DNA from: Stenogyne calaminthoides
Lineage: Eukaryota; Streptophyta; Magnoliopsida; Lamiales; Lamiaceae
Direction: 5' to 3'
Length of the DNA: 64,000 bases
NCBI GenBank assembly: GCA_037126765.1
Contig: JBBCBC010000001.1
Span: 24,598,804 to 24,662,803 of the forward strand
Translations under genes and position numbers: made by a program
The notes under the pieces: model-generated
The model's database searches: none
The model's input: the letters and a program-made list of their open reading frames with translations, nothing else
What the model was told of the DNA's origin: nothing
Shown: piece after piece, positions 33,146 to 45,330 of the stretch
Layout of the letters: each line of letters begins with the position of its first letter
How positions within the stretch are numbered: the stretch's first letter is position 1

Positions 33146-35423
33146 ACTTAATTCACTTCTTACATAATTTAAAAAACACGTTGAGCAAGTTTGATGGAGT
33201 CTCCCCATTCAGTCACGCGTCCGCTTCGTCGTCAATAGGACCTAAAAAAATTAAAGTAGCATCATGAGACTTCTCCCGGAGGGGAAGCCCAGTGGGATAA
33301 CATTTTAAGTACAATCACATTAAAAAGACTAATTAGCACGTAATACAAGTACACGTCAAGATCCGTAACTTGACTCAGCTTCATCTCACACAGATCAGCT
33401 TACTTATTGCACACAACTTAGCATAGCCCGTAGGCTTGCTGTTTAACCCCAACACTTGCCTTATTTCACACAGAGATATCAGCTTCATTTCACACAGACC
33501 AACTTAATCATTTTACACAGAGCATAGTCCGTAGACCTGCCTGCTCATATCAACACACAAATGAATCTAACTAGTGCAAAAGTAATTGAATGTTACCCAC
33601 TTTCTTGATTTGGAAGTAGCAGGATAGCTTCCTCAGGGTTCGGCTGTCTCGTACTGCACTCGACACATTCAACTATCTTTTAATCTCGTGATCATAAATT
33701 CTTATAAACATCTATATATTTATATATGTATGTGTATATATATTATATATATATGTGTCATTCTGAAATTGTATTAGACTTAAAAATATTCTTATGCACT
33801 TCACCATACCCCAAGAGACAATTCTAACTATGAAAGCTAGTCGATTTCGCGTGTAAAAGAAATATTGGACATATCAATTAGGTAAATTCACATATACACC
33901 CTTAAAAATCATGAAAATATTCTAGCATGCTTGTCACGAGTTCGAGTCATTAGTTCTGAAGAAATCCTAATTTTTATTCAAGCAGATAATTTATTAAAAA
34001 TAATTTGCTAAGCTCATTTTCTATGTCATGTACCTTGAAAAGACAGTCTGTAGTAGATTGTTTTTCATAAGCGTAGAAATGACTAAAATTTATGAAATTT
34101 ACACAGTGTCCTTTTAACAAATAAAACTATTCACACTAAAATTTTCAGATAAATTTAAATTGTGGATTATTACTTATGAATTTTACAAGTTTACAAAAAA
34201 ACTGAGTTCGAACTGGGCCTGCTTAAGGTCTTTTTCTAAAATTTGGTACAACTTGTGTATTGCTTAAAAAAATTCAAGGAAATTTTTTACATTAACTTAA
34301 GGGTCAGTAGTAATAGTTTTAAAATTTTCATATTTTATTTTAACATATTTCAACTAGTGCATGTATTCTAATAGAGCATAAAAACAGTTTGTCTTTTATT
34401 GAAAAAACACCGTTTGTGAGAAAAATTCTTAAAATTAGGGTAGAGCTTCAAAAAATTCTAGATAAAATACCTCAATCTCCTAAGAGGTACTAAAACGATC
34501 TAGTAAAATTCCACTTTTAAAATCCAAGTGGGCTGATTAGGGAATATTTTGCAAACACTACCTTAAATCGAAGTATTTTTTTACTTTGTAAAGCAGTTTG
34601 GGAGAAAATCCCTATAAAATTGGAAACAACTCCGAAAAATCTGAATTTTTAACAACACATCCTACACTTCGAGTACTTAAATGTGATAAAATAATTTAAA
34701 TTAAATCATTCATTAAGGTTCCTAAATATTATTAAAAAAAATCGTGCAGTGTCATAGATAAAATTTCAACAACAAGATTATCTCATATAAATCACAAATG
34801 GGACTTTTAACTCATTTTAGACACTAGATAGCCAGCCACCATATAAATCATCTCAAGGTATAATAGTGGAGATTCAATAGGATATTGAGCATAAAAGTCA
34901 CATGCAATGTCAAAATCAACATTCAATCCATCAACAAGCACCAAATAGTCATATAGTTGGCAAATCTCATAAGAAAAAGAGAAAACTCAACAAAATACAA
35001 AACCCCAAGACATTAAATGTTTTTAGGTTTCAAATGAAAGTTTTTAAACATCATAATAGCATGGTTCTTAGGAAAGGAGTAGAAGAAGGCTGAAATACAT
35101 TTTTTTTTTCTTTTTGAACAATAGTCCCCTTTTAAAACTAGTTTGAAGAAAAGATTAAAAATAGAGTTTTTTTTGTTCTTGTCTTAACTGAAAGAGTTCT
35201 TGAATCCTCAATGTTGCTTGGAAGGTGCAGAATACTAATGGTCTGGAGAAATTTTTTTAGAGAGAAGAAAAAGTGCCGAAAGAGGGAGAGAGGGAATGAA
35301 GACGTGTTGGGATAAAATAAATCATCCGTATGGGGATAAAAGAAATCCTGCAGAAATCTAATCATTAGAACCGGCTTCCCAAAAACAAGATCTAATTGTA
35401 TCTTTTTTTTTCTTATATATATA
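33146..35423. mobile_element. Old LTR-like DNA, right part (no gene)
   Basis: This continues the sequence cut by element B and is itself cut by element F at 35424. It is AT-rich, with a TATATATGTG microsatellite near 33720-33765 and poly-T runs, and has no credible open frame or domain. Its identity is uncertain; a long Gypsy-type LTR is the best guess. Confidence 0.35.
33377..33545. repeat. Imperfect tandem duplication, 104-bp period
   Basis: AGCTTCATCTCACACAGATC at 33377 recurs as AGCTTCATTTCACACAGACC at 33481. Each is followed by an ACTTAGCATAGCCCGTAGGC-like or GAGCATAGTCCGTAGACC-like segment. Confidence 0.7.
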
Positions 35424-35493
35424 TGTTGGAATTTAGAGGCACGTAAAACACGTAATCACACGCAGCAGAAATTAAAGTTCACCAACAACGAAC
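35424..35493 (-). repeat. 3' LTR of element F, fragment 1
   Basis: The first 70 bases of F's left LTR, ending in the target site CGAAC (35489-35493) that element C duplicated. Confidence 0.8.
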
Positions 35494-37473
35494 TATTGGT
35501 CCCGGTGTAAACGAGTCTTACACATGTATGGGGGGGGAATACACGTGTTTAGTGTTTTTAAAACTTTTCTTTACTGAGGTCAGCTTGGGTCAGGTTGTCC
35601 TGATGATTTGGTCCTGAGAAGCACAAATCGCTCTGAGTCAAAGTCTACCTGAGACAGTGATCCTGAGCTGCTTTCAGATACCTCAGATAATCTCAACTGA
35701 TCCTGAGTTTTCAGAGATCCTGAGCTGCTTGGATCAGATAACTAACTTACTGAACCCTCAGAAGAGTAAGTTCAGTTTGGTGACTATCTGTTCTAGCTAC
35801 TCAGATGTGCGGAATGGTTGGCCCTTAGTTTATACTTGTTTTAAGCTTTTGATGAAAACCTTCCTTTTTAATGGAACAGTGATTAGACTGTGATCCAGTT
35901 CAGATGCAACTTCAGTGGATTAATTCCAACTGAATATCAGTGAAAATATGCTTTTAGTTTAAAGATATGCAACAGTTAATCAAAGCAAAACAGAAAGCAA
36001 AGAACACAGCAAGTTATAGTGGTTCAGAGACTCAAGCTCCTACGTCCACTCTCCCTGATCACTTCAGAGAAATTCACTAATCACTTCCTAAGGCTTTCTG
36101 ACTACCTCTTGTAGTTTACTAACCTTTCTATTTTGAGCTTTCTGACTACCTCTGTAGTTTACTAACTCAAAACACACACAAACTTTCTGTCTATCCAAGA
36201 TAGATTACTCACTTCTCCTCTAGAGCTTTCTGACTACCTCCTTGTAGTTTACTAACTATTTACAACTCCAAACTCACCAACAATCACACTCAAACTACCT
36301 TACAAAGGGTTTGGGGTTTCTTGGTTGGTTTCCAACTAGGATGAGATATCCTTTACAATTAAGAACAATGTAAAGGCTAGGATATCTCGACTAAGCTTTG
36401 GATATGTCTTATCAAGCTAGGCTTAGTGGAATGAGCTCTCTTCGAAATAAAGCACTTGGGAAATTCTTGGTTTTTCGAGTGCTTCAACTTGCAATAATAA
36501 GTTTGAGCTCTTGAGTTGCTTACAAATTTCTCGTAACCTTCAATGTAGAGGGTCACAAGTATTTATAGGCAAACACCAAGGTCACTCTTGAAAAACTATC
36601 CGTTGGAAGAGATAGCTTTGTGAGTTTCCTCTTATGGTGTGTGATGAACGACTATTTTTAGGGTTTGAGACTCCCTAGCACGTTTTAGGTAAACTGCTTT
36701 TCATGTAGCTGGTCATCACTTTTTGCAGTCTGGAACTTAGTACTTCTGACATTTTTTCAGTGACCTGTCGCTGTCAGTGTCAGTAATGTACAGTGCTGTC
36801 TTCTTCTTTTTTACTTTTGTCTCCAGTTAAAGGTAGACAACCACAACGGCTCTTTTTGGTTACATCTCTGAGTGATATAACCTTAACAACACTTTGTCTT
36901 AGTTCCTTTTGTCTGCATGAGAATGTCTTGGGCAATATCTATTTTTCTAAGGAATCGTGTTTTTCTCAGTATTGAATCCTTCAGATAGATATTTTCAGTG
37001 CCTCGGAACATTCAGGTTTATACTGAGCATTCAGTACATTACTGAGTCTTCAGTAATTACTGTGCCTTCAGTATCCTTCAGTCTTCAGTCTTCTGTCTTC
37101 TGCGTCTTCAGGGTCTTCTGAGTCTTAAGAGTCTTCAGTGACTTCTGTGTCTTCACAGATATACTGAGTCTTCATGCTGAGTCTTCAGTTTCTCACTGAG
37201 TCTTCAGTATCTTCTGAGTCTTCAGGTTCTCAGTTTCATACTTAAACTTCAGAAACTTCAGTTTCATACTGAAACTTCAGTTTCTTCAGAAACTTACTGA
37301 GTCTTCAGAACCTATCCTGATCTATATCTGCTGACTATACATTTTGCAGATAGCATCCTGAACACTCTAAAACTGAATCCTGACTCAACTATCAAGATTA
37401 TCCTGAACATGTCATACTCAGGGGTTTTGGGATCTAATCAAAATTTCTCTTTATTAAATTCATCTCCCAACAA
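35494..37473 (-). repeat. 3' LTR of element C
   Basis: The 1,980-bp left LTR, with TATTTATA (TATAAATA on minus) at 36560-36567 and a GAGTCTTCAG-type simple-repeat zone at 37060-37300. Confidence 0.95.
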
Positions 37474-37487
37474 TTTCCCCCTTTTTG
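37474..37487 (-). other. Polypurine tract of element C
   Basis: The minus strand reads AAAAAGGGGGAAAT directly before the 3' LTR, identical in core to that of element B. Confidence 0.8.
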
Positions 37488-37830
37488 ATGATTCCAAAAC
37501 CTATCTTGTTTACAACATACTTAACCTATACTCAGGTTTCAGTTTATCCTATTACAAGATTGGTTTATCTCCAACAATTTCATAAACAGAGAATCTCCCA
37601 ATAATTAATCTCAGAGACAACAAACAGGCATATCAAAATTAAAGACATGTAAATTAAGATAATGAGATATTATCTTTTGAGCATAAATGATAAGGTTTCA
37701 TTGATGTTTGGTAGACAGTTACAAGTTACAATGAATCTTATCTAACAAAATCAAAAAGACAAAAAGATAAAGGATTACAAGAGTCTTCTAAGTTGATCTT
37801 CAGTCTTCTTTGCTTTTCTGCTCTGGCTCT
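37488..37830. other. Non-coding 3' region of element C
   Basis: AT-rich stretch between the ORF-X stop and the polypurine tract. I see only a single polypurine tract here, unlike element B. Confidence 0.6.
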
Positions 37831-40800
37831 TCAGTTCTGATTTTCCACCTCATCAGCAGGCACCTCAAGGTTGAACATCCCATAATATCTTCTTTTCAGC
37901 GCATCTCTTTCTTTAATGATATCAGGATTGTTCCCTGTCAGGCCCAACTGAGTGGCGTACTGAGCAATTTCTTGAGAAATGGCTGCTTCATTTACCAAGC
38001 CATTTCCAAGTCTAGGAGGAGGGTAAGGGTATGGACCGGGGGCTGTTATCTGCACCTTCCCTTCATCTGCAAGATTGATCCATCCTTGAAGGTATTTTGG
38101 ATAGAAGGTCAGGAGATAGTCAATAAACGCCTCATTGGGATCTGAGTTTTCACCCCTCCACTCTCTGAGCACATCATAGTAGAACCAAAAGGTTCTCTTG
38201 ATTTCTTCCCACGCATTGTTGAGCTGGATTGGCATCCATTTGTCAACATGCGGTCATTTCTGTGCTTGTGATGTCCCTCTTCTCTTGCTCGCGAACCTCT
38301 TGAAACCACTCCTTATTTTTTGCTCTTCTTCCATCTTCTTTCTGATCACTGGAACTCCAGAGACAGAAGCAGCAATTTTCTTTGCTTGCTCAATTTGGAG
38401 TGACTTCAGAGCACTTCTAGTGTTGAAGACCTTCTTCTGGGGCACTTCCTCAGACTCTTCAATATCCTGAATCAGCTTTCTCTGAACTGGCTTAGAAGCC
38501 TTAATTCTTTTGCCCTTAGGCTCCTCGAACGCCACAGCTTTTCTTTTAATTGGCATTTCAGTTCCAGCTTGGCTAGTTCAAACTCTTCTACCACTCAGTT
38601 TCTCTGCAGCAACTGCTTGCATTGTTTCCTCTGAAACCTGAGTGTAGATTGGCTTCTCCACCTTCTTAAACTTCAGCTTCTCAGTGGCCTCTATCTCCTT
38701 CATGGCTTCGACAACGATTTTCTTTTCAGCTTCCTTGATTGTCTTGCCTTTCAGAGTTTGATCCAATAATTTCCTGAGATCAGCACCGGGTCTTTCCCCC
38801 TTCTTTGATCCATACTCTGGTAGAAGCCTGGAGAGTGCTGTGTCCATGTGATATTGTTCTTTACTGACACTCCGCACCTCCCCTGCCAACTGATCCTGCT
38901 CCTCCTTTAGCCTTCTAAGGTGGTTCTTCGCCACTGAGAATTCTTCAGATAGATGAGCAAATTGGCTAGAGAGAGCTTCCTTGAACATGTCTGTCATCTT
39001 GGCCATGAGCATTGAGCTCATCTCCTCAACAGCGTTCTTCACTAGCATCTCATTCTTCTCTGCCAATTTAGCTTCTAGAGATTCAGTCTGCTCCTGATGC
39101 CTTTGCTTCAGCTCTTCATTAAGTTCAGCTTTGACCCCCTCCATCTTTTCTTCTAACTTTCCTTCCATGGAGGTCAGCTTCTCAGTCATAGAGTTCTGAA
39201 GTTGCACCATTTCTTAAGAAGAACTCGAGCTTTCAATCTTCTTAACCTGGTTGGCCAATACCTCCTCGATCTGAGCAACTTTGGTCAGGATTGGCTCAAC
39301 CTTCTCCAGCTTTTCCATCACAGGGGTGAGATCAATCTCAGGAGCATATCTGATCTGCTGTGTCTCCTGAGCTGGCTGTTCATCCTGAGTCTCAGTCTGA
39401 ACCTGAGCTTCAGTCTGAACTGGGCCTTCACCCTGAGCTTGGATGTCCACCTGAACCTCAGTCTGAAGGCTAACTTCAGTCTGAGGATGTTCGACAGCAG
39501 CCTCTTCAGCATCAGTTTGGTCTTTCTCCTTCTGAGATTGACCCTCATCATCCCCTTGTTGGTCCCCATCCTGAGATTTGTCTTTGGAGCTCGGGGCACC
39601 AACTTTCTCATCCTTCCTCTCAGCCACTTTTCTCTTAACCAACTCATCAAAGTCAGACGTTTTTATTCTGAGCTTGGTTTTCCTGAATCCTGAGAATTCA
39701 GTGAGCAGAGTTGTTTCCTCGTTCCACCAGTCTTCGCCTCTGAATGAAGCTATGTTGAGCATTTCTGGAAGAGTCTGGTTGAGGATGAAGACCGTTGACC
39801 TCAATCTGAAGAAGATGTCTTGGAGGTCAGGGAATGAGCTAAGCTCAGGGTAGCGGTCAAGGATGAACCGTTCCCCCTTGCTTCGCCATTCGGTCTCTTC
39901 AGCTTCACCCTTCTTGAGCATCGGGCTCTCAGGTTCAGTAGAGAAGTCTGCTGAAGGATCGAGTAAAAGATCACTCAGGAGCTCATCAAAGTTCATCGGC
40001 TCCTGAGGCTCAGCAAATTCTGAGGGTTAGGCAGGCAGCTCCTCAGTCTGAATTTGACTTGGTTCTGAGGTCTGAGCTGGCGCCTCCTCAATGGGAATTT
40101 CAGTTTGCTCTGAGGTCTGAGTGGGCATTTCCTCAGCAGGAATCTGAGCATCTTCTGCGGTCTGAGCCGGCACTTCCTCAGAAGGAATCTGAACATTCTC
40201 TGAGGTCTGAGGTCCTTGGAATATTTCTTGAGAGAACTTGTCTGAACTTAGCGACGTCTCAAGAACCTCAGAGAAGACTTGCTCCTCAGTTTGATCTTGT
40301 GCCTTTGAGATAGCCTGAGCCAATACATGTAAGGGCGATTTCTGAGCAGTTTGGCTCTCAGGTTGAATCTCCCCAGCCTCACTTTCCTCCTCATCATCAG
40401 TGAGAACCACCATTCTCTTGCGCTTTGGAGCCAGGGTCTTTTTCTTCAATTTTCACCCTGCTCCTTCTTGGCCTCCAACAAAGCTTTCCCCCTGGCTTGT
40501 TGGGTTTCTTCAGTAGCAGCAGCAACTGGTGATTCCACTTTCTTCTCTTTCTTCCCTTTGATGGTCCTCTTTGCAGCAATGGGCTTGAACATTACTTTGG
40601 ACTTAGGGAAAGGAGTAGAGTTAGCAAAGATATCCTCCTCCTCTCGACACATTTCCAAAATAAAAGCTATTTTGGTGGCATGGAGGATCTTGCCTTTGAT
40701 AGAAATTGAGCCGTCCTCCTTTTTTATGACCTTGGCTTGCTCACTCACCACCTTGATCAGATACTTCAGCCAGTTGAAATCCTTGGTGGGTGAGTCCTCA

Positions 40801-41351
40801 ATCGCCGCCATCAATCAGAGTTTGGGAGTGCTAATCTGCTCAAAACTCCCCGATCGACTCATTATGCACTTACTCACAATATCCATCAAAACTCTGTACT
40901 TTGGCCTCAAATGCCGCTTATGTAAGGTCGCCTCAAATTTAACAGGATTCTCAGTAATCCTATCAAAATATTCTTGCTCTCGATCTAACATATAGAAAGT
41001 GGGATCATCTCCCCTATCGCACAACTCAAAAACATCATTTAAATTTTGAGGGACTATGTACAGCTCCCGAACAAAATCTATATACTTCGATGTATGCTCT
41101 AAATGCGAAATAGAAATCTTGGACTCAATATTATCATCCTCATCTATTTCCATATTAGAGACGAACTCTATTACCTCCCGCGAATATTCCGCCTCCGGTC
41201 GGTTTGCGATGAGGTTTGTCAGTTTCGCCAATCTGATCAAATGAAGCGCCTCTTCTTCATGTTTGGCGTTGGAAGTACTCTCCAGAGATACAACGTACTC
41301 ATACCAAGGTTTATTGGTTTTGGCCAATTTATCGAAAATGGTATAAGTCAT
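37831..41351 (-). pseudogene. ORF-X of element C: ~1,170-codon extra frame after pol, broken
   Basis: The ATG at 41349-41351 starts MTYTIFDKLAKTNKPWYEY. The order is: a helical N-terminal region of ~300 residues (LYIVPQNLNDVFELCDRGD, HKRHLRPKYRVLMDIVSKC, IKGKILHATKIAFILEMCRE); a Lys-rich NLS-like tract; an acidic stretch (LTDDEEESEAGE); four ~16-residue repeats of the EIPIEEAPAQTS type; a second Gln/Thr/Glu-rich tract; a long coiled coil (38900-39210); and a C-terminal block with YYDVLREWRGE and LLTFYPKYLQGWINLADEGK. Breaks: stops at 40815-40817, 40027-40029, 39214-39216, 38578-38580 and 38254-38256, and a frameshift near 40446. There is no signal peptide or transmembrane segment, so it is not a typical env-like protein. 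Its helical layout loosely recalls putative plant transposon proteins; this is inference. Confidence 0.75.
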
Positions 41352-41984
41352 TTTGAAGAAATTGAAGGTTAGGGTTTCAGAGTGATAAAGATTTTTCTGG
41401 GCAAAGAAAATTTTATTTTGCAGAGGATTTTGGAAATGAGGGTTTAATAAAAGGGGCTTGAATTGGCTTCTCAAGGAATATATAGACCGATTAGTGAGAA
41501 TTCGTATCAGTTTGGTGAGAATCAACGGTTAAGATTAATCCACGATTAATCGGGTATGCGAAAGGACTCTCACGAAAAGTAAGCCGCCATTTTAACCTCA
41601 TTGGTGAATAAAAGCAACAGAGCATTTAATGATTGTTGACCTTCTTTGGAATTTCAAAGGTCCCGCCCAAAACATTCTTCAGGTGTTTTGTATTTATTGC
41701 AAATGATTATTGAGTTTCACTTAAGCAATAAATGAGTTGCATGAGTCATTACTTCTTCAGACTAATTTTCTTATCAGTCTTACTGAGTATTGACCTTGAT
41801 AAAATGTCGAGATGATATCTTGTAATCGAAAGGGTTTAGTATGGTCTTGATCTTGACCTTGATTACATCCGAGTTTCTGAGACTCGAAGATTTTTATTTT
41901 TATCCTGAGTTTCTCAGTAGAATTCTGAGAAAAACTTCATACATCTGAAAACCTTCGATTTTTTCATTTACTCTATACACCGGA
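41352..41984. other. Spacer between pol and ORF-X in element C
   Basis: No coding signal. It is well conserved with the matching spacer of element B (24419-25079), including TTGACCTTGATAAAATGTCG near 41791. Confidence 0.5.
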
Positions 41985-43549
41985 TCCAACATCCCTAATT
42001 CAACCGATAGTTCTAAAATCTTGATTCACCCAAAAGGTTTAGTCAAGATATCGACTCTCTCTGCTATCGGTATGAATTTTCTCCATCCCGATCCTTTTTT
42101 TCGACATGATCTCGATGAAGTGATGTCCGATATCCACATGCTTGCATCTGGTGTGCAATACCGTATTTTGTGAAATAGCAATAGCACTATTATTATCACA
42201 AAATATGGGTACTTCATTGGCTACAACTTTATAATCCCTTAATTGTTGTCTGAGCTAAAGAATCGAGCCACAATGACTTCCTAACGACCATGTATTAAAA
42301 CCGATAATCTTGGTTGCTCTTGAGGTCTGTTTTCTTCAAAAACCAAGATATCGACTTACTTCCAAGAAATTGACAAGTTCTGTAGTGGACTTCTGTCAAT
42401 TCTCTGACCTCCATAATCAGCATCTGAATAACCAGTTAATTCAAGGTTATCATCAGCTGGTACCTCAATCCTCTATTCAATTGTGCCCTTAAGATACTTC
42501 AGTATCTTTTTGGCAGCCTCCATGTGACTAGCCTTAGGATTAGCTTGGTATCTTGCACATATCCCAACAACAAATGTTATATCCGACCTACTTGCTGTGA
42601 GATAGAGCAATGATCCAATGATCTCTCTATAATCAGTGTGACTTACTGATTTGCCTTCAGGATCAGGATCCATCTTGTAGTTAGTATTCATGGGAATCCT
42701 AACGCATTGCAATCTCAGACACCATATTTTGCAATCAGATCTCTGGTGTACTTTGCCTGGTTGATGAAGATTCCTTCCTTTGATTGTTTCACTTGAAGAC
42801 CTAGAAAGAAATTCATCTCCCCCATCATAGACATCTCAAACTTGCCTTTCATCAGTGTAGAAAACTTTTCACACAACTGATGATTTGGAGATCCAAAAAT
42901 GATGTCATCAACATATATCTGAACTAGTAAGATATCTTCCCCATCTTCTATCCTGAACAAAGTTCTATCAACAGTTCCTTTGACAAAACCGTGGTCAGTA
43001 AGAAACTGAGAAAGAGTATCATACCATGCTCTTGGTGCTTGCTTAAGACCATACAAGGCTTTTCTGAGCCTGTAAACTTGGTCATTCTGTCTGAAACCAG
43101 GAGGTTGTTCCACATAAACCTCTTCTTTAAGCACACCGCTCGAAATGCACTTTTCACATCCATCGATGGTGTGAACTTCATGTGGGCGGCATATGCAAGA
43201 AACAATCGATGGCTTCTAGTCTTCAACAGTGCAAAGGTTTCATCATAATCCAAGCCTTCTTCTTGGGAATAACCTTGTGCAACTAGCCTTGCCTTGTTTC
43301 TTACAATGTTGTTGTTCTCATCTCTTTTATTCTTAAATACCCACTTGGTTCCAATAACATTGTGCCTTTCAGGTCTATCCACTAGTTCCCATACTTCATT
43401 CCTTGAGAATTGATTCAGCTCTTCTTGCATAGCAGTAATCCAAAAAGAATCTTGTAGAGCTTCTTCAATCTCAGTAGGCTCTTTCTCTGATAGGAAGCAG
43501 CAGAATAGTGCACTCTCTCCATGGAACCTTCTTGTTTTAACACCTTCAG
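41985..43549 (-). pseudogene. Element C reverse transcriptase and RNase H, few breaks
   Basis: NEVWELVDRPERHNVIGTKW opens RT near 43410. KEEVYVEQPPGFRQNDQVYR and KALYGLKQAPRAWYDTL follow, then VQIYVDDIIFGSPN, an intact catalytic YVDD box near 42915. SLLYLTASRSDITF and AAKKILKYLKGTIE at 42473-42712 lead into RNase H, which is shifted among frames near 42026-42300 and ends around VDILTKPFG. A frame change near 43130-43210 separates the RT start from the palm. It would make cDNA in the particle. Confidence 0.88.
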
Positions 43550-44571
43550 TTAGATCACCCACAATCTGACTTGTAGGACGACTATCTAACCAACTTCTTC
43601 TAGATGTCCCCCCTTCAATAGTATCCTCAACATTTGAAATGTTAGGTTCAGTTAGTTCAATAAACTCAAGGAACAACAGAAAAGGAGAAAGGGAATCATC
43701 TTCCTCAGGGGAAATTCTATTCAGAACATTGTCAGTGACATTTGTTCCCCTTTGGTTGATAGATTCAGAATTTGCCTCAGCTGTGACCACATCTTCATTG
43801 GCATCACATACCTGAGTCTGAACTGGTGTCTGTTCAGATTGGTCACCTATGGTGTGTTGGCTTTCCTGAGTCTCACCATCCTGAACTTCTTTGTCTGAGT
43901 CTGAGTCACTCCATTCATAGAAGGTGACTGACTTCTTCTTTTCAGGTTCAGTGGATGATTTGTCATTCTTTTTCAGGCTTAATCTGGTGATTCTCTTGGT
44001 CATTTCTTCTGCATCATGTTCATGTTTCTTCTGAACACAAGTAGATTCATCAAAAACAACATGAGGTGTTTCCTCCACAATAAGAGTCCTCTACGATTTG
44101 TAAACTCTGAAAGCTTTCTTGACTTGAAATATCCTAAGAATATTCCTTCATCGACTTTGCTATCAAATGTTTTCAACCATCTTTACCATTATTGTGTATG
44201 AAACACTTGCAACCAAAACACACGAAAAGAAAGAAACAAGAGGCTTCCTTTCATTCCAAAGCTCGTATGGTGTTTTGCCTTGACTCTTGGTCAAAGATGG
44301 ATCCATTTTGTGAATAACATGCGGTGTTGGCGACTTGACCCAAAATCTTTTAGGAATCTCGGCTCAAATTTATCATGGTCCTTGCAGCTTCTTTTAAAGT
44401 CATGTTCCTTCTTTCAGCAACACCATTTTGTTGAGGGGTCCTTGCAGCTGATGTTTCATGAGTAATTCCATTTGCTGCACAATAATCAGATATAATATGG
44501 TTTATAAATTCAGTTCCTTTGTCAGATCTGATTTTGACCACACTCAGATTTTTCTCAATACTGAGCCTTTT
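43550..44571 (-). pseudogene. Element C integrase core end and C-terminal region
   Basis: RSDKGTEFIN (second catalytic Asp) and TPQQNGVAERRNMTLKEAAR (catalytic Glu) lie in 44350-44541. After a broken stretch, EETPHVVFDESTCVQKKHEH starts a long frame at 44078 that covers a disordered acidic linker (WSDSDSDKEVQDGETQE) into RT. Sequence such as KSEQTPVQTQV resembles the Gln/Thr-rich style of ORF-X. Confidence 0.82.
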
Positions 44572-45330
44572 TCAAGAACTTTCGAGTACTTTTATCTGAG
44601 TCTCCTTCTTACTGAGTAAGAATATGACCCAAGTATATCTTGAGTAGTCATCAACTACTACGAGTGTATATTTCCTGCCATTAGTGCTTACTGGTGTTAC
44701 TGGACCAAAAAGATCCATATGCAACAACTGAAGTATTCTCTCAGTAGAAACATCTACTTTGCTTTTAAATGATGCTTTAACTTGTTTTCCTTTTTGGCAC
44801 GCATCACAAACATGTTCCTTACTGAACACTTCATTTGGTAACCCTCTCACAAGAGCTAATCTTGCAAGTTTATTCAGGGTTTTGAAATTCAGGTGATTCA
44901 TTCTTTTATGCCATAACCAACTGGTATCTGTGGAACTTTTTGCAACCAAACATGTATCTTTAGGAGTTGAACTCCAATCAACAAAGATACACATTTCCTT
45001 TTCTTGTACCCGGTCGAGAATATTTTTACGTGAAATATCATCTTTCACATAACATAAGTTCTTAGAGAACTCAACATTAAAACCCTTATCACGAAATTGG
45101 CTTATTGAAAGCAAATTATGCTTCAATCCAGATACATATGAAACACCATGGATATGAACTGAATCAATTTCCAAAGTTCCATATCCTTCAGTCATCCCTT
45201 GGAGTTATCTCCAAATGTGATCTGAGGGCCTCTTTGTTCAACATAGTCACTGAGTATCTTCTTGAATCCTGTCATATGTCTTGAGCATCCACTGTCAAGA
45301 TACCATACAGCAGGGGCCATTTCATCTCCA
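44572..45330 (-). pseudogene. Element C protease, GAG-pre-integrase and integrase N-terminal half
   Basis: The aspartic protease site WYLDSGCSRHMTG is intact near 45280-45305. The frame at 44572-45195 then carries HGVSYVSGLKHNLLSISQFR, the zinc module LWHKRMNHLNFKTLNKLARL with VCDACQKGKQ, and the first catalytic Asp in LLHMDLFGPV, followed by VVVDDYSRYTWV. Together these make the protease that matures the polyprotein and the integrase that inserts cDNA. Confidence 0.88.

Noticed and set aside
18045..33810. Solo LTR starting TGTAGCGCCCC with duplication CATAC
   Set aside because: A CATAC occurs near 33803, but the bases before it do not end in CA, so the boundary is not supported.
37831..41351. 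Envelope protein
   Set aside because: Position fits an env-like gene, but no signal peptide, transmembrane segment or glycoprotein pattern is visible.
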